Shown: one piece after another, positions 1-8,769 of the stretch
Position numbering within the stretch: the stretch's first letter is position 1
Layout: every line of letters begins with the position of its first letter
Assembly: GCA_019635775.1 (NCBI GenBank)
Contig: JAHBYU010000005.1
Span: forward strand, 124,001 to 188,000
Reading direction: 5' to 3'
DNA: 64,000 nt
Source of the DNA: Rhizobiaceae bacterium
Lineage (GTDB): Bacteria > Pseudomonadota > Alphaproteobacteria > Rhizobiales > Rhizobiaceae
Notes under the pieces: model-generated
What the model was told of the DNA's origin: nothing
The model's input: only the letters and a program-made list of their open reading frames with translations
Database searches by the model: none
Position numbers and translations under genes: made by a program

Positions 1-849
1 CGCATCGATGCCAGCGAGCGATCCGGACTGCGGCAGCGGTGTCTGCTCGAGGCCCCAAGGGACTTCGTGATGTCCGTCATGGTTCATGCTGGCGTGGGTA
101 GCGTCCGAAAGCGGCGCGCCGAACTTCTCGGCTGGGAACGTGTTCCACGCCTGCACCACCCTCTCGCCCCAGATACCCGCCCAGCTCAGGCCCGAAATCA
201 GGAAGACGATGAGGAAAACCGATATCCAGAGGCCGAGCGTGCCGTGCAGGGATTTCCAGAAAATCCTGCCATGCGCGGCGAGCCTCGGGATGAGGACAGT
301 TCGCAAGCCCCCACCGTTTCGCGGCCAATGCAGATAGAGGCCGGTCGCCACCATGATGATGGCGAGGCTGGCCGCCATCTCGATCATGCGGTCGCCGAAG
401 CTGCCGAGTAGCAGGGTGCCGTGGATCTTGTTCACGAAATCGTACCAGCCCGCTCGCCAGGGAAAGATTTCGAGCACAGCGCCTGTGTATGGATCGACCG
501 CGACGCCAGTCTTGTCGGCGCCGTCCGCGACAACGAGGACGGCGACGCGGTCGGCAGCGAGTGGCTCGATGTATTGGACGACCCTGTTGCCGGGAACAGA
601 TGCCTCGGCCGCCGTCTGCAGGGCGCTCGGCGCAAGCGGGTCGGCCTGCGCCGACACGACGGTACGCCCGCTGTCGATGCCGGCGCTCCATGAAATCCAG
701 AGCATGATCAGGCCGGTCGTTGCCAACATGACAAGAAACGGGATGACGTAGAGTCCGGCATAGAAATGCCAGCGCCAGGCGATGAAGTAGAACTTGTTGA
801 CGGTGGCGTCCGCCTGCTGGGACTCTGCTTCGAGAGTAATGTTGCTCAT
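1..849 (-). CDS. PepSY-associated TM domain protein (3' part beyond window)
   Basis: Reading leftward from the ATG at 849, 283 codons stay open to the window edge, so the C-terminal part is missing. Hydrophobic segments near residues 30-52 and again in the second half (after a periplasmic PepSY-like stretch), with aromatic/His-rich membrane edges, fit the PepSY_TM family of inner-membrane proteins. These are often found with siderophore or haem uptake and in some cases act as ferric-siderophore reductases; that role here is inference. The ATG overlaps the TGA of a 32-codon ORF (846-944), so it is probably translationally coupled to it. A DUF2946-like gene lies just upstream in the same direction. 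Confidence 0.75.
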   Translation of the reverse strand, partial: MSNITLEAESQQADATVNKFYFIAWRWHFYAGLYVIPFLVMLATTGLIMLWISWSAGIDSGRTVVSAQADPLAPSALQTAAEASVPGNRVVQYIEPLAADRVAVLVVADGADKTGVAVDPYTGAVLEIFPWRAGWYDFVNKIHGTLLLGSFGDRMIEMAASLAIIMVATGLYLHWPRNGGGLRTVLIPRLAAHGRIFWKSLHGTLGLWISVFLIVFLISGLSWAGIWGERVVQAWNTFPAEKFGAPLSDATHASMNHDGHHEVPWGLEQTPLPQSGSLAGIDA

Positions 850-944
850 GGATTTGCTCCCGTCTGAACGGGATTAAAGCGGATGGCCGTGAGCATAAGC
901 GAGTGAGCGGCTGCGAGCGTGCTCGCGCGATGAAAAACAGACAT
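846..944 (-). CDS. small 32-aa ORF coupled to the PepSY gene
   Basis: The ATG at 944 is preceded by a good ribosome binding site (AAGGGAGAC) and opens 32 codons whose TGA overlaps the ATG of the PepSY gene (ATGA at 849-846). It lies in the gap between the DUF2946-like gene and the PepSY gene on the same strand. The peptide has several hydrophobic residues and His residues but no recognisable domain. The RBS and stop-start overlap point to a coupled leader or a tiny structural gene. Conservation could not be tested. Confidence 0.4.
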   Translation of the reverse strand: MSVFHRASTLAAAHSLMLTAIRFNPVQTGANP

Positions 945-1035
945 GGATGTCTCCCTTGCATGCCTTGCGGCAGCGAGTGGATTTGAAAGCCGACAGGTGC
1001 GGCTCCGGGTTCGATCGCCGCGACGCGGCGGAAAA

Positions 1036-1491
1036 TCAAATCGACGGGGGAGGGGCGCGGGGACGTCCGGAACGTCGTTCGAGCGCAAAGGTGGGCGGGT
1101 GCGCGTCCAAAACAGAAAATATGCGCGCAGCCGATGCCGAAAGCGGATTGGAAAGCGAATGCGAAGGACGGTTGTCGGAAAGCGCCGACAGGAACATGCC
1201 GCACGAGACAGTGCAGCAATCCGGGAAGATTTTGTGGCCGGAACGGTCCGTATCGCCGCCGGACCGCTCCATGCCGGGCATGCACAGCGGATTGCCGAAG
1301 GCGTCGAGCATCGGAGCGGCCGCCGCAGCTCCGGTTGCGTAAGCCCCGACCAGCGCCTGCATGAAAAGCAAGAGGGTCGCGACGAACGCGATGACCGTGC
1401 CTCTGCGCTTCTGCCCGATGCGTTTCAAGAAAGCTCCCTCTGCGCTTCTTGTAGCAGGGATCACGGCGACGTAAATCGTGGTGTGCGGCAC
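1036..1491 (-). CDS. DUF2946-like small membrane/secreted protein
   Basis: 151 codons from ATG 1491. A positively charged N-terminus is followed by one hydrophobic segment (about residues 31-52), then a Cys/Met/His-containing stretch: C70 followed by MPGM, H86, C92-C93 and C97. This layout resembles DUF2946 proteins, which carry spaced Cys residues after a signal anchor. It is followed on the same strand by a 32-codon ORF and the PepSY membrane protein gene. In Bordetella a DUF2946 leader ORF (CruR) senses copper and controls the downstream gene, so a regulatory role is possible here. The start is uncertain; a downstream start just before the hydrophobic segment is possible. Confidence 0.5.
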   Translation of the reverse strand: MPHTTIYVAVIPATRSAEGAFLKRIGQKRRGTVIAFVATLLLFMQALVGAYATGAAAAAPMLDAFGNPLCMPGMERSGGDTDRSGHKIFPDCCTVSCGMFLSALSDNRPSHSLSNPLSASAARIFSVLDAHPPTFALERRSGRPRAPPPSI

Positions 1492-1543
1492 TTGCCCCGT
1501 TCAAGGGCGACGTGTGCGCTTATGTCTCGCTGACTCGCGGGGG

Positions 1544-1963
1544 CTAGCGAAGCGTCTGCATCTTCTTCGACAGGAAAAAGCCGTTGCCGAAACGGTTTTT
1601 GCAGGTGACCCCATCCGTCGCAACCGAGCAGCTGAAGCCGTGTTTCTGCCACGTGCTGCCATAGCCCAGAACGGGATAGTCCGGGTTCATGACCGTATCG
1701 CCGGCACAAACGCGGTAGGCCGACTTCCGTTCGCCCGACAAGGCAAAGGCGTTGCCCCAGTCGAGATCGCAGTCGGATGGCGGCGCAGGCACGGCGGCCG
1801 CGTTGGTGCGGATGTCGCAGCGCAGTTCAGCGGTTCCTTCCCAGACATCAGCCATGCAGTGGATATTGTCGGAGGGCGTGCGGAAGCCGTCGGCAGATGC
1901 GGACGCGGCAAGCGTGAAACAGCAGCCGGTTGCCGCCAACAGATGGACAAGGAGAGAAGGCAT
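1544..1963 (-). CDS. small secreted protein (DUF6636-like)
   Basis: 139 aa from ATG 1963 with RBS GGAGA at about 1951-1955 of the complementary strand context. The N-terminus is a clear Sec signal peptide (hydrophobic to about residue 20, then ASA-D). The mature part has paired Cys residues, a motif beginning FRTPSDNIHC, and several Gly/Trp turns typical of the small DUF6636-type proteins, which resemble secreted lipid- or surface-associated proteins of unknown function. It stands alone between the lipid operon and the DUF2946-like gene. No function can be assigned. Confidence 0.65.
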   Translation of the reverse strand: MPSLLVHLLAATGCCFTLAASASADGFRTPSDNIHCMADVWEGTAELRCDIRTNAAAVPAPPSDCDLDWGNAFALSGERKSAYRVCAGDTVMNPDYPVLGYGSTWQKHGFSCSVATDGVTCKNRFGNGFFLSKKMQTLR

Positions 1964-1974
1964 TTTCGTTGACC

Positions 1975-2622
1975 TCAGGATTGACGCAGGGCTTTCACGA
2001 TCCGCCAGGAACGTCTGACAACGGTCAGACCGGAGCCCAGGGCGACAAGCCAGAGCGCGATCAGGAGAAGCCCGTTGTGGCCGTTCCAGAGCGGCTCGAG
2101 GATAGAGGCAAGCGCGGCGACGGTGACCAGCGCCATGCGCTGCGGCTTGGCCATCGGCCCGGAAAAGTCGGCTGGCAGGCCGCAGCCGCGACCGAGCTCG
2201 CGCACATAGGCCGTCAGGATCGCAAGCGCGACCGCAGCCCAGCCCAGTGCCGGCGAGCCGATGCCGTAGCCGATGCCGGCAAGGATGAAGAGGTCCGAGA
2301 CGCGGTCGGGAAACTCGTTCCAGAAGCCGCCGTCGGGGGCGCTCTTGCCGGCCTCGACAGCCACCATGCCGTCGAAGAGGTTGCACAGCAGCCGCAACTG
2401 GCAGCAGGCCGCTGCCGCTGTCAGCAGGAGCGCGCGCGAAAACAGGTCATGCGACATGCCAGCTACCCAGAAGGCGGCGCCGGCAAGCGCGGCAAAGACC
2501 ATGCTGGCGATCGAGATCTGGTTGGGCGTGATGCTGGTGGCAGCGAGCCTGCGCGTCATGGCGGCCGCCCACCCGGTCTGGCGGCTCGCAAGCGGACGCC
2601 TGTTGTCGTCGGTTCGGGTCAT
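1975..2622 (-). CDS. CDP-alcohol phosphatidyltransferase family protein
   Basis: 215 aa from ATG 2622. A polytopic inner-membrane protein with the core of the CDP-alcohol phosphotransferase signature, D-G-x(2)... in the stretch LLCNLFDGMVAVEAGK, followed by FPDRVSD. These Asp residues bind the metal and CDP in the family, which transfers a phosphatidyl group from CDP-diacylglycerol to an alcohol. It is the last gene of a four-gene leftward operon with a PlsC-like acyltransferase and a CdsA-like cytidylyltransferase, so it probably uses the CDP-lipid made by the neighbour. The start overlaps the end of the previous gene by 4 bp. The acceptor alcohol cannot be read from the sequence. The E. coli ynbAB pair is a comparable arrangement. 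Confidence 0.8.
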   Translation of the reverse strand: MTRTDDNRRPLASRQTGWAAAMTRRLAATSITPNQISIASMVFAALAGAAFWVAGMSHDLFSRALLLTAAAACCQLRLLCNLFDGMVAVEAGKSAPDGGFWNEFPDRVSDLFILAGIGYGIGSPALGWAAVALAILTAYVRELGRGCGLPADFSGPMAKPQRMALVTVAALASILEPLWNGHNGLLLIALWLVALGSGLTVVRRSWRIVKALRQS

Positions 2623-3002
2623 GGCTCGGTCCTGCGGCTGTGAAAGAGCGCCAGTGTGTAGAGGAAGGAATAGATGGCCGTGACGCTGGTCGGCAAGGCG
2701 ATGGTCGCGAGGACTTCGGGGGTGCCGGCCAGCGTATGGATCGCGGTCAGGATGAAAAGCGACAGCGAAATCGCGATCAGCGGCGGCAGAACCAGCGCGG
2801 CCATGCCGGAAAACCGCGCGGCCAGCACCTCCAGCAGGCGCTTCAGAACAAAGGTGATCGCGCCCGACAGCGCCCCTTGCACCACTCCGGCTGCAAGCGG
2901 CTGCGGCATCGGATGCGCGCGATTTGCGAAGACGGCCCAGCTTCCCATCGCGAGAACGGCGATAGCGACATGCACGAAGGAGTTGCGCGCAAGTCCTGTC
3001 AT
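2619..3002 (-). CDS. small polytopic membrane protein of the lipid operon
   Basis: 127 aa from ATG 3002, whose ATG overlaps the TGA of the CdsA-like gene (ATGA) and whose own end overlaps the next gene. About four hydrophobic segments span nearly the whole length (roughly residues 10-26, 38-52, 66-88, 96-120). No catalytic motif was recognised. Tight coupling on both sides implies a role with the neighbouring phospholipid enzymes, for example as an accessory subunit or lipid-handling protein, but this is inferred only from position. Confidence 0.65.
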   Translation of the reverse strand: MTGLARNSFVHVAIAVLAMGSWAVFANRAHPMPQPLAAGVVQGALSGAITFVLKRLLEVLAARFSGMAALVLPPLIAISLSLFILTAIHTLAGTPEVLATIALPTSVTAIYSFLYTLALFHSRRTEP

Positions 3003-3961
3003 CAGGCGGGCGGGTCGACCGACCAGAAATAGCGCACGAGGTGGAAGAAGATCGGCGCGGAGAACACAACAGAATCGAGCCGGTCGATGAAACCGCCGTG
3101 CCCGGCGATCACGTGCCCCCAGTCCTTGACGCCACGGTCGCGCTTGATGGCCGACATGACCAGACCGCCGAAAAAGCCGAGTATGGCGATGATGAAGGCG
3201 AGCATGCCGGCCTGGAGCATGGTGAAGGGTGTCATCCACCACAGGCCCGCGCCGACCAGTGTGGCGCTCAGAACGCCGCCGGCAAAACCCTCCACCGTCT
3301 TGGACGGCGACAGGCGCGGCGCGATCTTCCTCTTTCCGAGGAGCTTGCCCCAGACATATTGCAGCACGTCGGAAAGCTGCACGACGACGATGAGGAAGGC
3401 GATGAGCATGACGTTGCGGCCCTCGAAGCCGGGAATGTCGAGGTTTAGCAGCGCGGGCACGAAGGAGGCGCAGAAGATGCAGATCATCAGCGCCCATTGC
3501 ACTTCGGCAATGCGCACAAGATAGCCTTCAGTCTCGCCGCGCAGGGCCGACACGATGGGAAGCAGCAGGAACACGTAAACGGGCACGAAGATCGAATACA
3601 TGCCGTACCAGTCGATCCAGACGAGGTAGTACTGATAGGGCAGGACCACGAAGAACGCAGCGACCAGCGACCAGTGATCGGCGCGCCGCGCATTGGTCAG
3701 CGTCAGGAACTCCCGCAGTGCCGCAAACGAGCAGAAGCCGAACAGCAGGATGACGCCCGCGCGCCCGCCGATGAAGGCAAGAGCGAGCAGCACGGCCATC
3801 ACCCACCATGCGCGGATGCGGTCGTTGAGGTTCTCGATCGACTGGTTGGCGCCGTCCGGCGAGAAACGCCTTTGCAGGACGTAGCCCACGACCGAGGCCA
3901 AGACGAGGATGGCGCCGATGCCGATCAGTAGATGCAGAAGGTCCGGATGGATGTTCATCAA
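3002..3961 (-). CDS. phosphatidate cytidylyltransferase-like (CdsA/YnbB type)
   Basis: 319 aa with about eight membrane segments. The C-terminal part carries the CdsA signature region: SPSKTVEGFAGG near residues 210-230, and KRDRGVKDWGHVIAGHGGFIDRLDS near the end, matching the family pattern S-x-[LIVMF]-K-R-x(4)-K-D-x-[GSA]-x(2)-[LIF]-[PG]-x-H-G-G-[LIVMF]-x-D-R. The family makes CDP-diacylglycerol from phosphatidate and CTP. The gene is second in an operon behind a PlsC-like acyltransferase (4-bp overlap) and before a CDP-alcohol phosphatidyltransferase. This is likely a dedicated second copy rather than the essential cdsA, which usually sits with frr, uppS and dxr. Confidence 0.85.
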   Translation of the reverse strand: MMNIHPDLLHLLIGIGAILVLASVVGYVLQRRFSPDGANQSIENLNDRIRAWWVMAVLLALAFIGGRAGVILLFGFCSFAALREFLTLTNARRADHWSLVAAFFVVLPYQYYLVWIDWYGMYSIFVPVYVFLLLPIVSALRGETEGYLVRIAEVQWALMICIFCASFVPALLNLDIPGFEGRNVMLIAFLIVVVQLSDVLQYVWGKLLGKRKIAPRLSPSKTVEGFAGGVLSATLVGAGLWWMTPFTMLQAGMLAFIIAILGFFGGLVMSAIKRDRGVKDWGHVIAGHGGFIDRLDSVVFSAPIFFHLVRYFWSVDPPA

Positions 3962-4719
3962 GCGCTTCCGTTGCGTTTTGGCTTGAGGGCAAGCAGCGCC
4001 GTGCTGGCGCGGGCGAGGAAGGTTTCCCGGTCTTCACCATCGGCCAACTGGAGCGACGGTCCGAAGGTGACGCTGCACATCAGGGGCACGGGGATAAACT
4101 CGCCCTTGGGCATGACGCGGTTGAGGTTCTCGATCCACACCGGAACCAGTTCTATGTGGGGCCGGCCTTGCGCGAGATGGTAGAGCCCGGCCTTGAAAGG
4201 CAGCAGCGGCTCGCCGGTCGTGTTTCGGGTGCCTTCCGGAAAGATGATGAGCGAGGCTCCCCGGTCCAGCGCCTCCTGCATGGTCGCGACAGGGTCGTCG
4301 GTCCGGGTCTCCTTGTTGCGGTCGATCAACACGGCGTTGAACACATCGCGGCCTATGAAGCTCCGCAGCGGCGACTTCAGCCAGTAGTCGGAACCTGCAA
4401 CGGGACGTGTCTTGCGGCGCAGGCGCGGCGGCAGGACGATCCAGATGAGGATGAAGTCGCCATGGCTTGCATGGTTGGCGAAATAGATCCGGCGCTTGCG
4501 CGAGGGTTCGTTGCCGACCCAGATGCCGCGCACCGCGGTAAGGAAACGTGCGAAGATCGTGATCACGACCGCGAAGGCGCGGGCCACGGTCCTTCGTGCC
4601 AATGTCGATAGCGACTTGTCTACCACCCGGCCCCCGCCAAGAGAATTCACGCCGTCCTGCGCATCGCCCATCTTTACGGCGGAAGTTCTGCAACGCGCAA
4701 TGGCGCTCGCCTTCTCCAA
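3958..4719 (-). CDS. 1-acyl-sn-glycerol-3-phosphate acyltransferase-like (PlsC family)
   Basis: 253 aa if the first ATG is used; a start at ATG 4671 (residue 17) is also plausible. The acyltransferase block I motif NHASHGD (H-x4-D) follows a hydrophobic anchor around residues 45-65, and block III FPEGTRN follows at about residue 160. Both are catalytic or glycerolphosphate-binding motifs of the LPLAT superfamily. It opens the leftward lipid operon: PlsC-like, CdsA-like, small membrane protein, CDP-alcohol transferase. Together these could acylate lysophosphatidate, activate it with CTP and attach a head group. Confidence 0.82.
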   Translation of the reverse strand: MEKASAIARCRTSAVKMGDAQDGVNSLGGGRVVDKSLSTLARRTVARAFAVVITIFARFLTAVRGIWVGNEPSRKRRIYFANHASHGDFILIWIVLPPRLRRKTRPVAGSDYWLKSPLRSFIGRDVFNAVLIDRNKETRTDDPVATMQEALDRGASLIIFPEGTRNTTGEPLLPFKAGLYHLAQGRPHIELVPVWIENLNRVMPKGEFIPVPLMCSVTFGPSLQLADGEDRETFLARASTALLALKPKRNGSA

Positions 4720-4797
4720 GTTCCTGTGCAGAAGGCGGATTCCTATGGTGGTGCGAATCCGCTAGAACGGCGTAGCTGCAGCGTGAGGAAATCCTGA

Positions 4798-5793
4798 ATG
4801 ACGATCGACCGGTTTCGCCATCTGAACAGGCGCAATTTCGTCAAGGGCGGCGCGGCGGCCGGCCTGGTGCTCGTGGCGGCCGAAACCCTCGGGCAGGAAG
4901 TGCTGAAGGAGATTGGCGACCTCAAGCCCGGCGAATTCACATGGCATCCCGATCGCCAGCCGACCGGCCCGGTCGCGGTGGTGGTGTCGCTGCCCGAACA
5001 GCTGGTGCACGTCTACCGCAACGGCATCCGCATTGCAGTCTCGACTGCCTCGACCGGCAAGCCCGGCCACGAAACGCCCACTGGCGTTTTCGTCGTGCTG
5101 CAAAAAGCCAAGGTCCACCACTCATCCACCTACAACGAGGCGTCGATGCCGAATACCGAAAGGCTGACCTGGTCCGGCGTGGCGCTCCATGCGGGCGGCC
5201 TGCCCGGCTATCCGTCGTCCCACGGTTGCGTGCACCTGCCACTGGACTTTTCCGCCAAGCTCTTCGGGATCACCCATCTGGGTACGCCGGTCATCATTTC
5301 GGGAAACCATGCCGATCCGTGGGAATTGACTCATCCTGGCATGGTTCTGTCCGGCTATGCCGAAAGCGAATTTGACCAGGTCGAAGCCGGGCTCGACGGC
5401 AAGAAGCAGCCGTCAGACGGGACCGAGGCCGAGACCAATCCCGTCATCTCGGTGATCGCGTCCTCGGCGGACCAAAAGATCGAGATGGTTCAGGACGGCG
5501 ATGTCGTCGCGACCGGCGACTTGAGCATCAAGGGCACCGCGCCGCTTGGCAGTCACGTCTTCGTGCTGCAGGGAGCGGACGCCGACGGCAAAGGCATGAG
5601 GTGGGTCGCCATTACCCACAACATCGCGGACGGTTCGCCGCCGGAAGGCGATTCGCTGACCCGGCTGACTGCCGACACCGCATTCATCGAGCAGATGAAA
5701 CTGAAGATGCATCCCGGCATGGTGATGATCCTGACAGACGCGCCTCTCGAGCCCGAAAAGAAGTCTGGAAAGGATTTCGTCATCATGTCCTGA
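4798..5793 (+). CDS. L,D-transpeptidase (YkuD family), Tat-type signal
   Basis: 331 aa. The N-terminus carries twin arginines (RRNFVKGG, residues 11-18) followed by a hydrophobic stretch, so export by the Tat pathway is likely. The YkuD domain covers about residues 58-160: H131 ... SHGC with catalytic Cys144. Such enzymes make 3-3 cross-links in peptidoglycan or attach outer-membrane proteins to it. The C-terminal half (about 165-331) has no recognised domain and may be an additional periplasmic module. It is divergent from the lipid operon. Confidence 0.85.
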   Translation: MTIDRFRHLNRRNFVKGGAAAGLVLVAAETLGQEVLKEIGDLKPGEFTWHPDRQPTGPVAVVVSLPEQLVHVYRNGIRIAVSTASTGKPGHETPTGVFVVLQKAKVHHSSTYNEASMPNTERLTWSGVALHAGGLPGYPSSHGCVHLPLDFSAKLFGITHLGTPVIISGNHADPWELTHPGMVLSGYAESEFDQVEAGLDGKKQPSDGTEAETNPVISVIASSADQKIEMVQDGDVVATGDLSIKGTAPLGSHVFVLQGADADGKGMRWVAITHNIADGSPPEGDSLTRLTADTAFIEQMKLKMHPGMVMILTDAPLEPEKKSGKDFVIMS

Positions 5794-5910
5794 GAAGTAG
5801 CAAAATCCTGCTAGTTTTCGACAGCTATTCGTCCAATTTCGGTTATTTCTTAAGCTGATATTTAAAAACGCTATCATAGCCTCCTGAAATACCCGGCTAA
5901 CGGTGAGATT

Positions 5911-8598
5911 TTGGGAGCGAAGCCTTCCGCCCTGCGCAGCTTGCTGCGGCTGACCTGGAAACCGACCAGCGTGCTTGCCTGCCTGGCGATCATCGTGGTC
6001 GTGGCGACAGGTCTGTTTGCCGAACATCAAAGCAAGCGCCTGCACGAGGAGCGGCTGCGCTCGGACGTGCTGGCGCATGTCAGCCTCATCCGTGCCAAGC
6101 TCGAAGGCAACATCAACAGCAACATCGAACTCGTGCGGGGACTCGTCGCTACCATCGCCACCGAGCCGGAGATGGATCAGGCACGGTTTGAGCAATTGGC
6201 CGCCCAGCTTCTCGCGGGACGAACCCAGATACGCAACATCGTGGCGGCTCCGGACCTGGTCGTTACCATGGTGCATCCGCTCGAGGGCAACGAAAGGGTC
6301 GTGGGACTGGACTACAACAAGAACGAGGCGCAACGCGAGGCGGCGCTGAAGGCGCGCGATACGGGCAGGCTGGTCCTGGCTGGGCCTCTCGAACTCGTTC
6401 AGGGTGGCCAAGGCTTTATCGCCCGTTTCCCCGTATTTACCGACAAAGGCGAAAATCGGCATTTCTGGGGGATCGTCTCGGCGGTGATCGAGGCTGATCG
6501 CCTTTACGCCGATAGCGGGCTCCTCGACGCCGACTTGCCTGTCAACGTCGCCATCTCGGGTCAGGATGGCTCAGGCTTCGATGAGAAGCCATTTTTCGGC
6601 AGCGAGAAGACGACCGGCAACAATCCCGTAACAGCCAATGTGATCTTGCCCACAGGTTACTGGACCATCGCTGCCACGCCGACACACGGCTGGTATCAGA
6701 CGCCGCCCAACGCCTGGCTCCTCCGCCTCGCGATCTTGGCGGGTGGGATATTGCTGCTCATTCCGGCAGTGGCGGTCGGCCAGCTGATCGAGGAGCGCCT
6801 GAAGAATGTCGACGCGTTGCAGCAGCGCGAAATGGAGCTTGAAGCGCTGTCGCGCCGGCTCAGCCTCGCGCTGGACAGTTCGCAGATCGGTGTCTGGGAG
6901 CTGAATACCTCAACGAACGAGCTCTTCTGGGACGATCGGGTCAACCAGCTTTACGGCTATCCGCCTGACGGGGAAAAGCGCGATTACAGGCACTGGGAGC
7001 GCGTCATCCATCCAGATGACCTGCCGCGCGTCTTGCGGGATTCCGAGCGGGCGAACCTTGCCGGCGATGCGCTGCAGACGCAGTATCGCCTTTTGCTTCC
7101 GAACGGCGAGATAAGGCACCTGCGCGAAAGCGCGAAGGCTTATACCGACAAGGACGGGACGACCCGGATCGTCGGGGTCAACTGGGACGTGACCGCAGAC
7201 GTCACGCTGGCCGAAAGTCTCAAGCGCGCGAACACCCTGACGGAGGCACGCAATGCCGAACTGCGCGCCGCCAAGGAGCGCATAGAGTTCAATGCTTTGC
7301 ACGATTCGCTGACCGGCCTGCCGAACCGGCGGTTCCTGGACACGATGCTGGCCCAGCATATATCGCGGTTTGAAACGGACAACGAGCGTGCGGGCCTGCT
7401 GCATCTCGATCTCGACCGCTTCAAGCAGATCAACGATACGCTGGGGCATGCGGCCGGCGATGCGATGCTGGTCCATGCGGCAAGCGTGCTGAAGGCGAAC
7501 CTGCGGCACGGGGACTTCGTTGCCCGAGTGGGGGGCGATGAGTTCGTGGTGCTTTGCAAGATCGAGGAGCAGGATCGGAAGCGTTGGAGCGACGTCCTGT
7601 CGGGACTGGCTGACAGGATTATCGAGGAGATGCATCAGCCAGTGCTGTTCCAGGGGCATGAATGCCGGTTTGGCGTATCGATCGGCATAGCCTGCGACCT
7701 CGATCAGTTCGGCGATCCGGGCCGCCTGCTCGTCAACGCCGACCTTGCGCTCTATCGCGCCAAGAACCGTGGAAGAAACCGCTACCAGTTCTTCAACGAC
7801 GCGCTGCAGGCCGAGATCGTCACGACCAAACGCATGGCCGACGACATCCTCTCGGGCCTCGAACGCAGCGAGTTCGTCGCCTACTATCAGCCGCAGCTCG
7901 ATGCGACGACGCACGAGATCATCGGCGTGGAGGCGCTGGCGCGTTGGAATCATCCAACCGCGGGGCTGCTGATGCCTGGCGATTTCATGAAGATCGCCGA
8001 GGAACTGAACGTCGTCGCCACGATCGATCGCGTGATCCTGGAACAAGCGCTGCGTGACATGAAGAGGTGGGCCGGCGCCGGTCTCAACGTGCCGAAAGCC
8101 TCGGTCAACGTATCGGCACGGCGCCTGCATGACGAGGAACTGATCCGCAGCCTGCGCGCTCTTTCGATCAAGCCCGGCACGATTTCCTTCGAACTGGTGG
8201 AGTCGATCTTCCTCGATGAAAATGACGACCAGTTCACCTGGAACGTCGATCAGATCAAGGCGCTCGGAATCGACATAGAGATCGATGATTTCGGAACCGG
8301 CTACGCATCCATTGTCAGCCTGCTCAAACTGAAGCCGCGCCGGCTGAAGATCGACCGGCAGCTTGTAACGCCGATCCTGGCATCGCCCACACAACGCCAT
8401 CTTGTCGGCTCAATCATTGACATAGGTCGCTCGCTTGGCATCGAGGTGCTGGCCGAGGGCGTCGAGACCATGGAGCACGCCCATGTGCTTCAGGCGCTCG
8501 GCTGCAACGGCCTGCAGGGACACGCCTTTGCCGAGGCCATGAGCGCCGAGGCTTTCATCGAGTTCGCCAGGAAACTGAAGGCACGGGCAGCTTCGTGA
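5911..8598 (+). CDS. CHASE-PAS-GGDEF-EAL cyclic-di-GMP protein
   Basis: 895 aa, TTG start at 5911. Order: TM helix (about residues 15-34), periplasmic CHASE-type sensor (about 60-265), TM helix (about 273-293), PAS domain (about 310-430), GGDEF domain with intact GGDEF at 541-545, EAL domain with EAL at 674-676. EAL catalytic features are present (LVES, DDFGTGYAS, LKIDR, AEGVET), so both cyclase and phosphodiesterase activities are possible. It stands alone between the L,D-transpeptidase and glnD. Which activity dominates cannot be read from the sequence. Confidence 0.9.
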   Translation: MGAKPSALRSLLRLTWKPTSVLACLAIIVVVATGLFAEHQSKRLHEERLRSDVLAHVSLIRAKLEGNINSNIELVRGLVATIATEPEMDQARFEQLAAQLLAGRTQIRNIVAAPDLVVTMVHPLEGNERVVGLDYNKNEAQREAALKARDTGRLVLAGPLELVQGGQGFIARFPVFTDKGENRHFWGIVSAVIEADRLYADSGLLDADLPVNVAISGQDGSGFDEKPFFGSEKTTGNNPVTANVILPTGYWTIAATPTHGWYQTPPNAWLLRLAILAGGILLLIPAVAVGQLIEERLKNVDALQQREMELEALSRRLSLALDSSQIGVWELNTSTNELFWDDRVNQLYGYPPDGEKRDYRHWERVIHPDDLPRVLRDSERANLAGDALQTQYRLLLPNGEIRHLRESAKAYTDKDGTTRIVGVNWDVTADVTLAESLKRANTLTEARNAELRAAKERIEFNALHDSLTGLPNRRFLDTMLAQHISRFETDNERAGLLHLDLDRFKQINDTLGHAAGDAMLVHAASVLKANLRHGDFVARVGGDEFVVLCKIEEQDRKRWSDVLSGLADRIIEEMHQPVLFQGHECRFGVSIGIACDLDQFGDPGRLLVNADLALYRAKNRGRNRYQFFNDALQAEIVTTKRMADDILSGLERSEFVAYYQPQLDATTHEIIGVEALARWNHPTAGLLMPGDFMKIAEELNVVATIDRVILEQALRDMKRWAGAGLNVPKASVNVSARRLHDEELIRSLRALSIKPGTISFELVESIFLDENDDQFTWNVDQIKALGIDIEIDDFGTGYASIVSLLKLKPRRLKIDRQLVTPILASPTQRHLVGSIIDIGRSLGIEVLAEGVETMEHAHVLQALGCNGLQGHAFAEAMSAEAFIEFARKLKARAAS

Positions 8599-8769
8599 TC
8601 ACTGCCTCGCCCTGCCAACCGATGGCGAAACGCCCAGGAATCGGGTTATAGAGCGCGTCCCGGATCCGTGGAGATGCAAACTGTCGTCGCTTTTCCGCGA
8701 TTTCCCAGGCAAAACCGCTTCACATCTCCGCTGTGATTGGGGTAGACGCCGCCATGATGGCGAGGCCCG

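Noticed and set aside
77-1504. 475-codon minus-strand frame across the DUF2946-like and PepSY region
   Set aside because: The frames with PepSY and DUF2946 features are in a different register with proper starts; this one is a composition artefact.
5798-5818. Terminator-like TAGCA/TGCTA hairpin after the L,D-transpeptidase gene
   Set aside because: Only five pairs and a short T-run, too weak to call with confidence.
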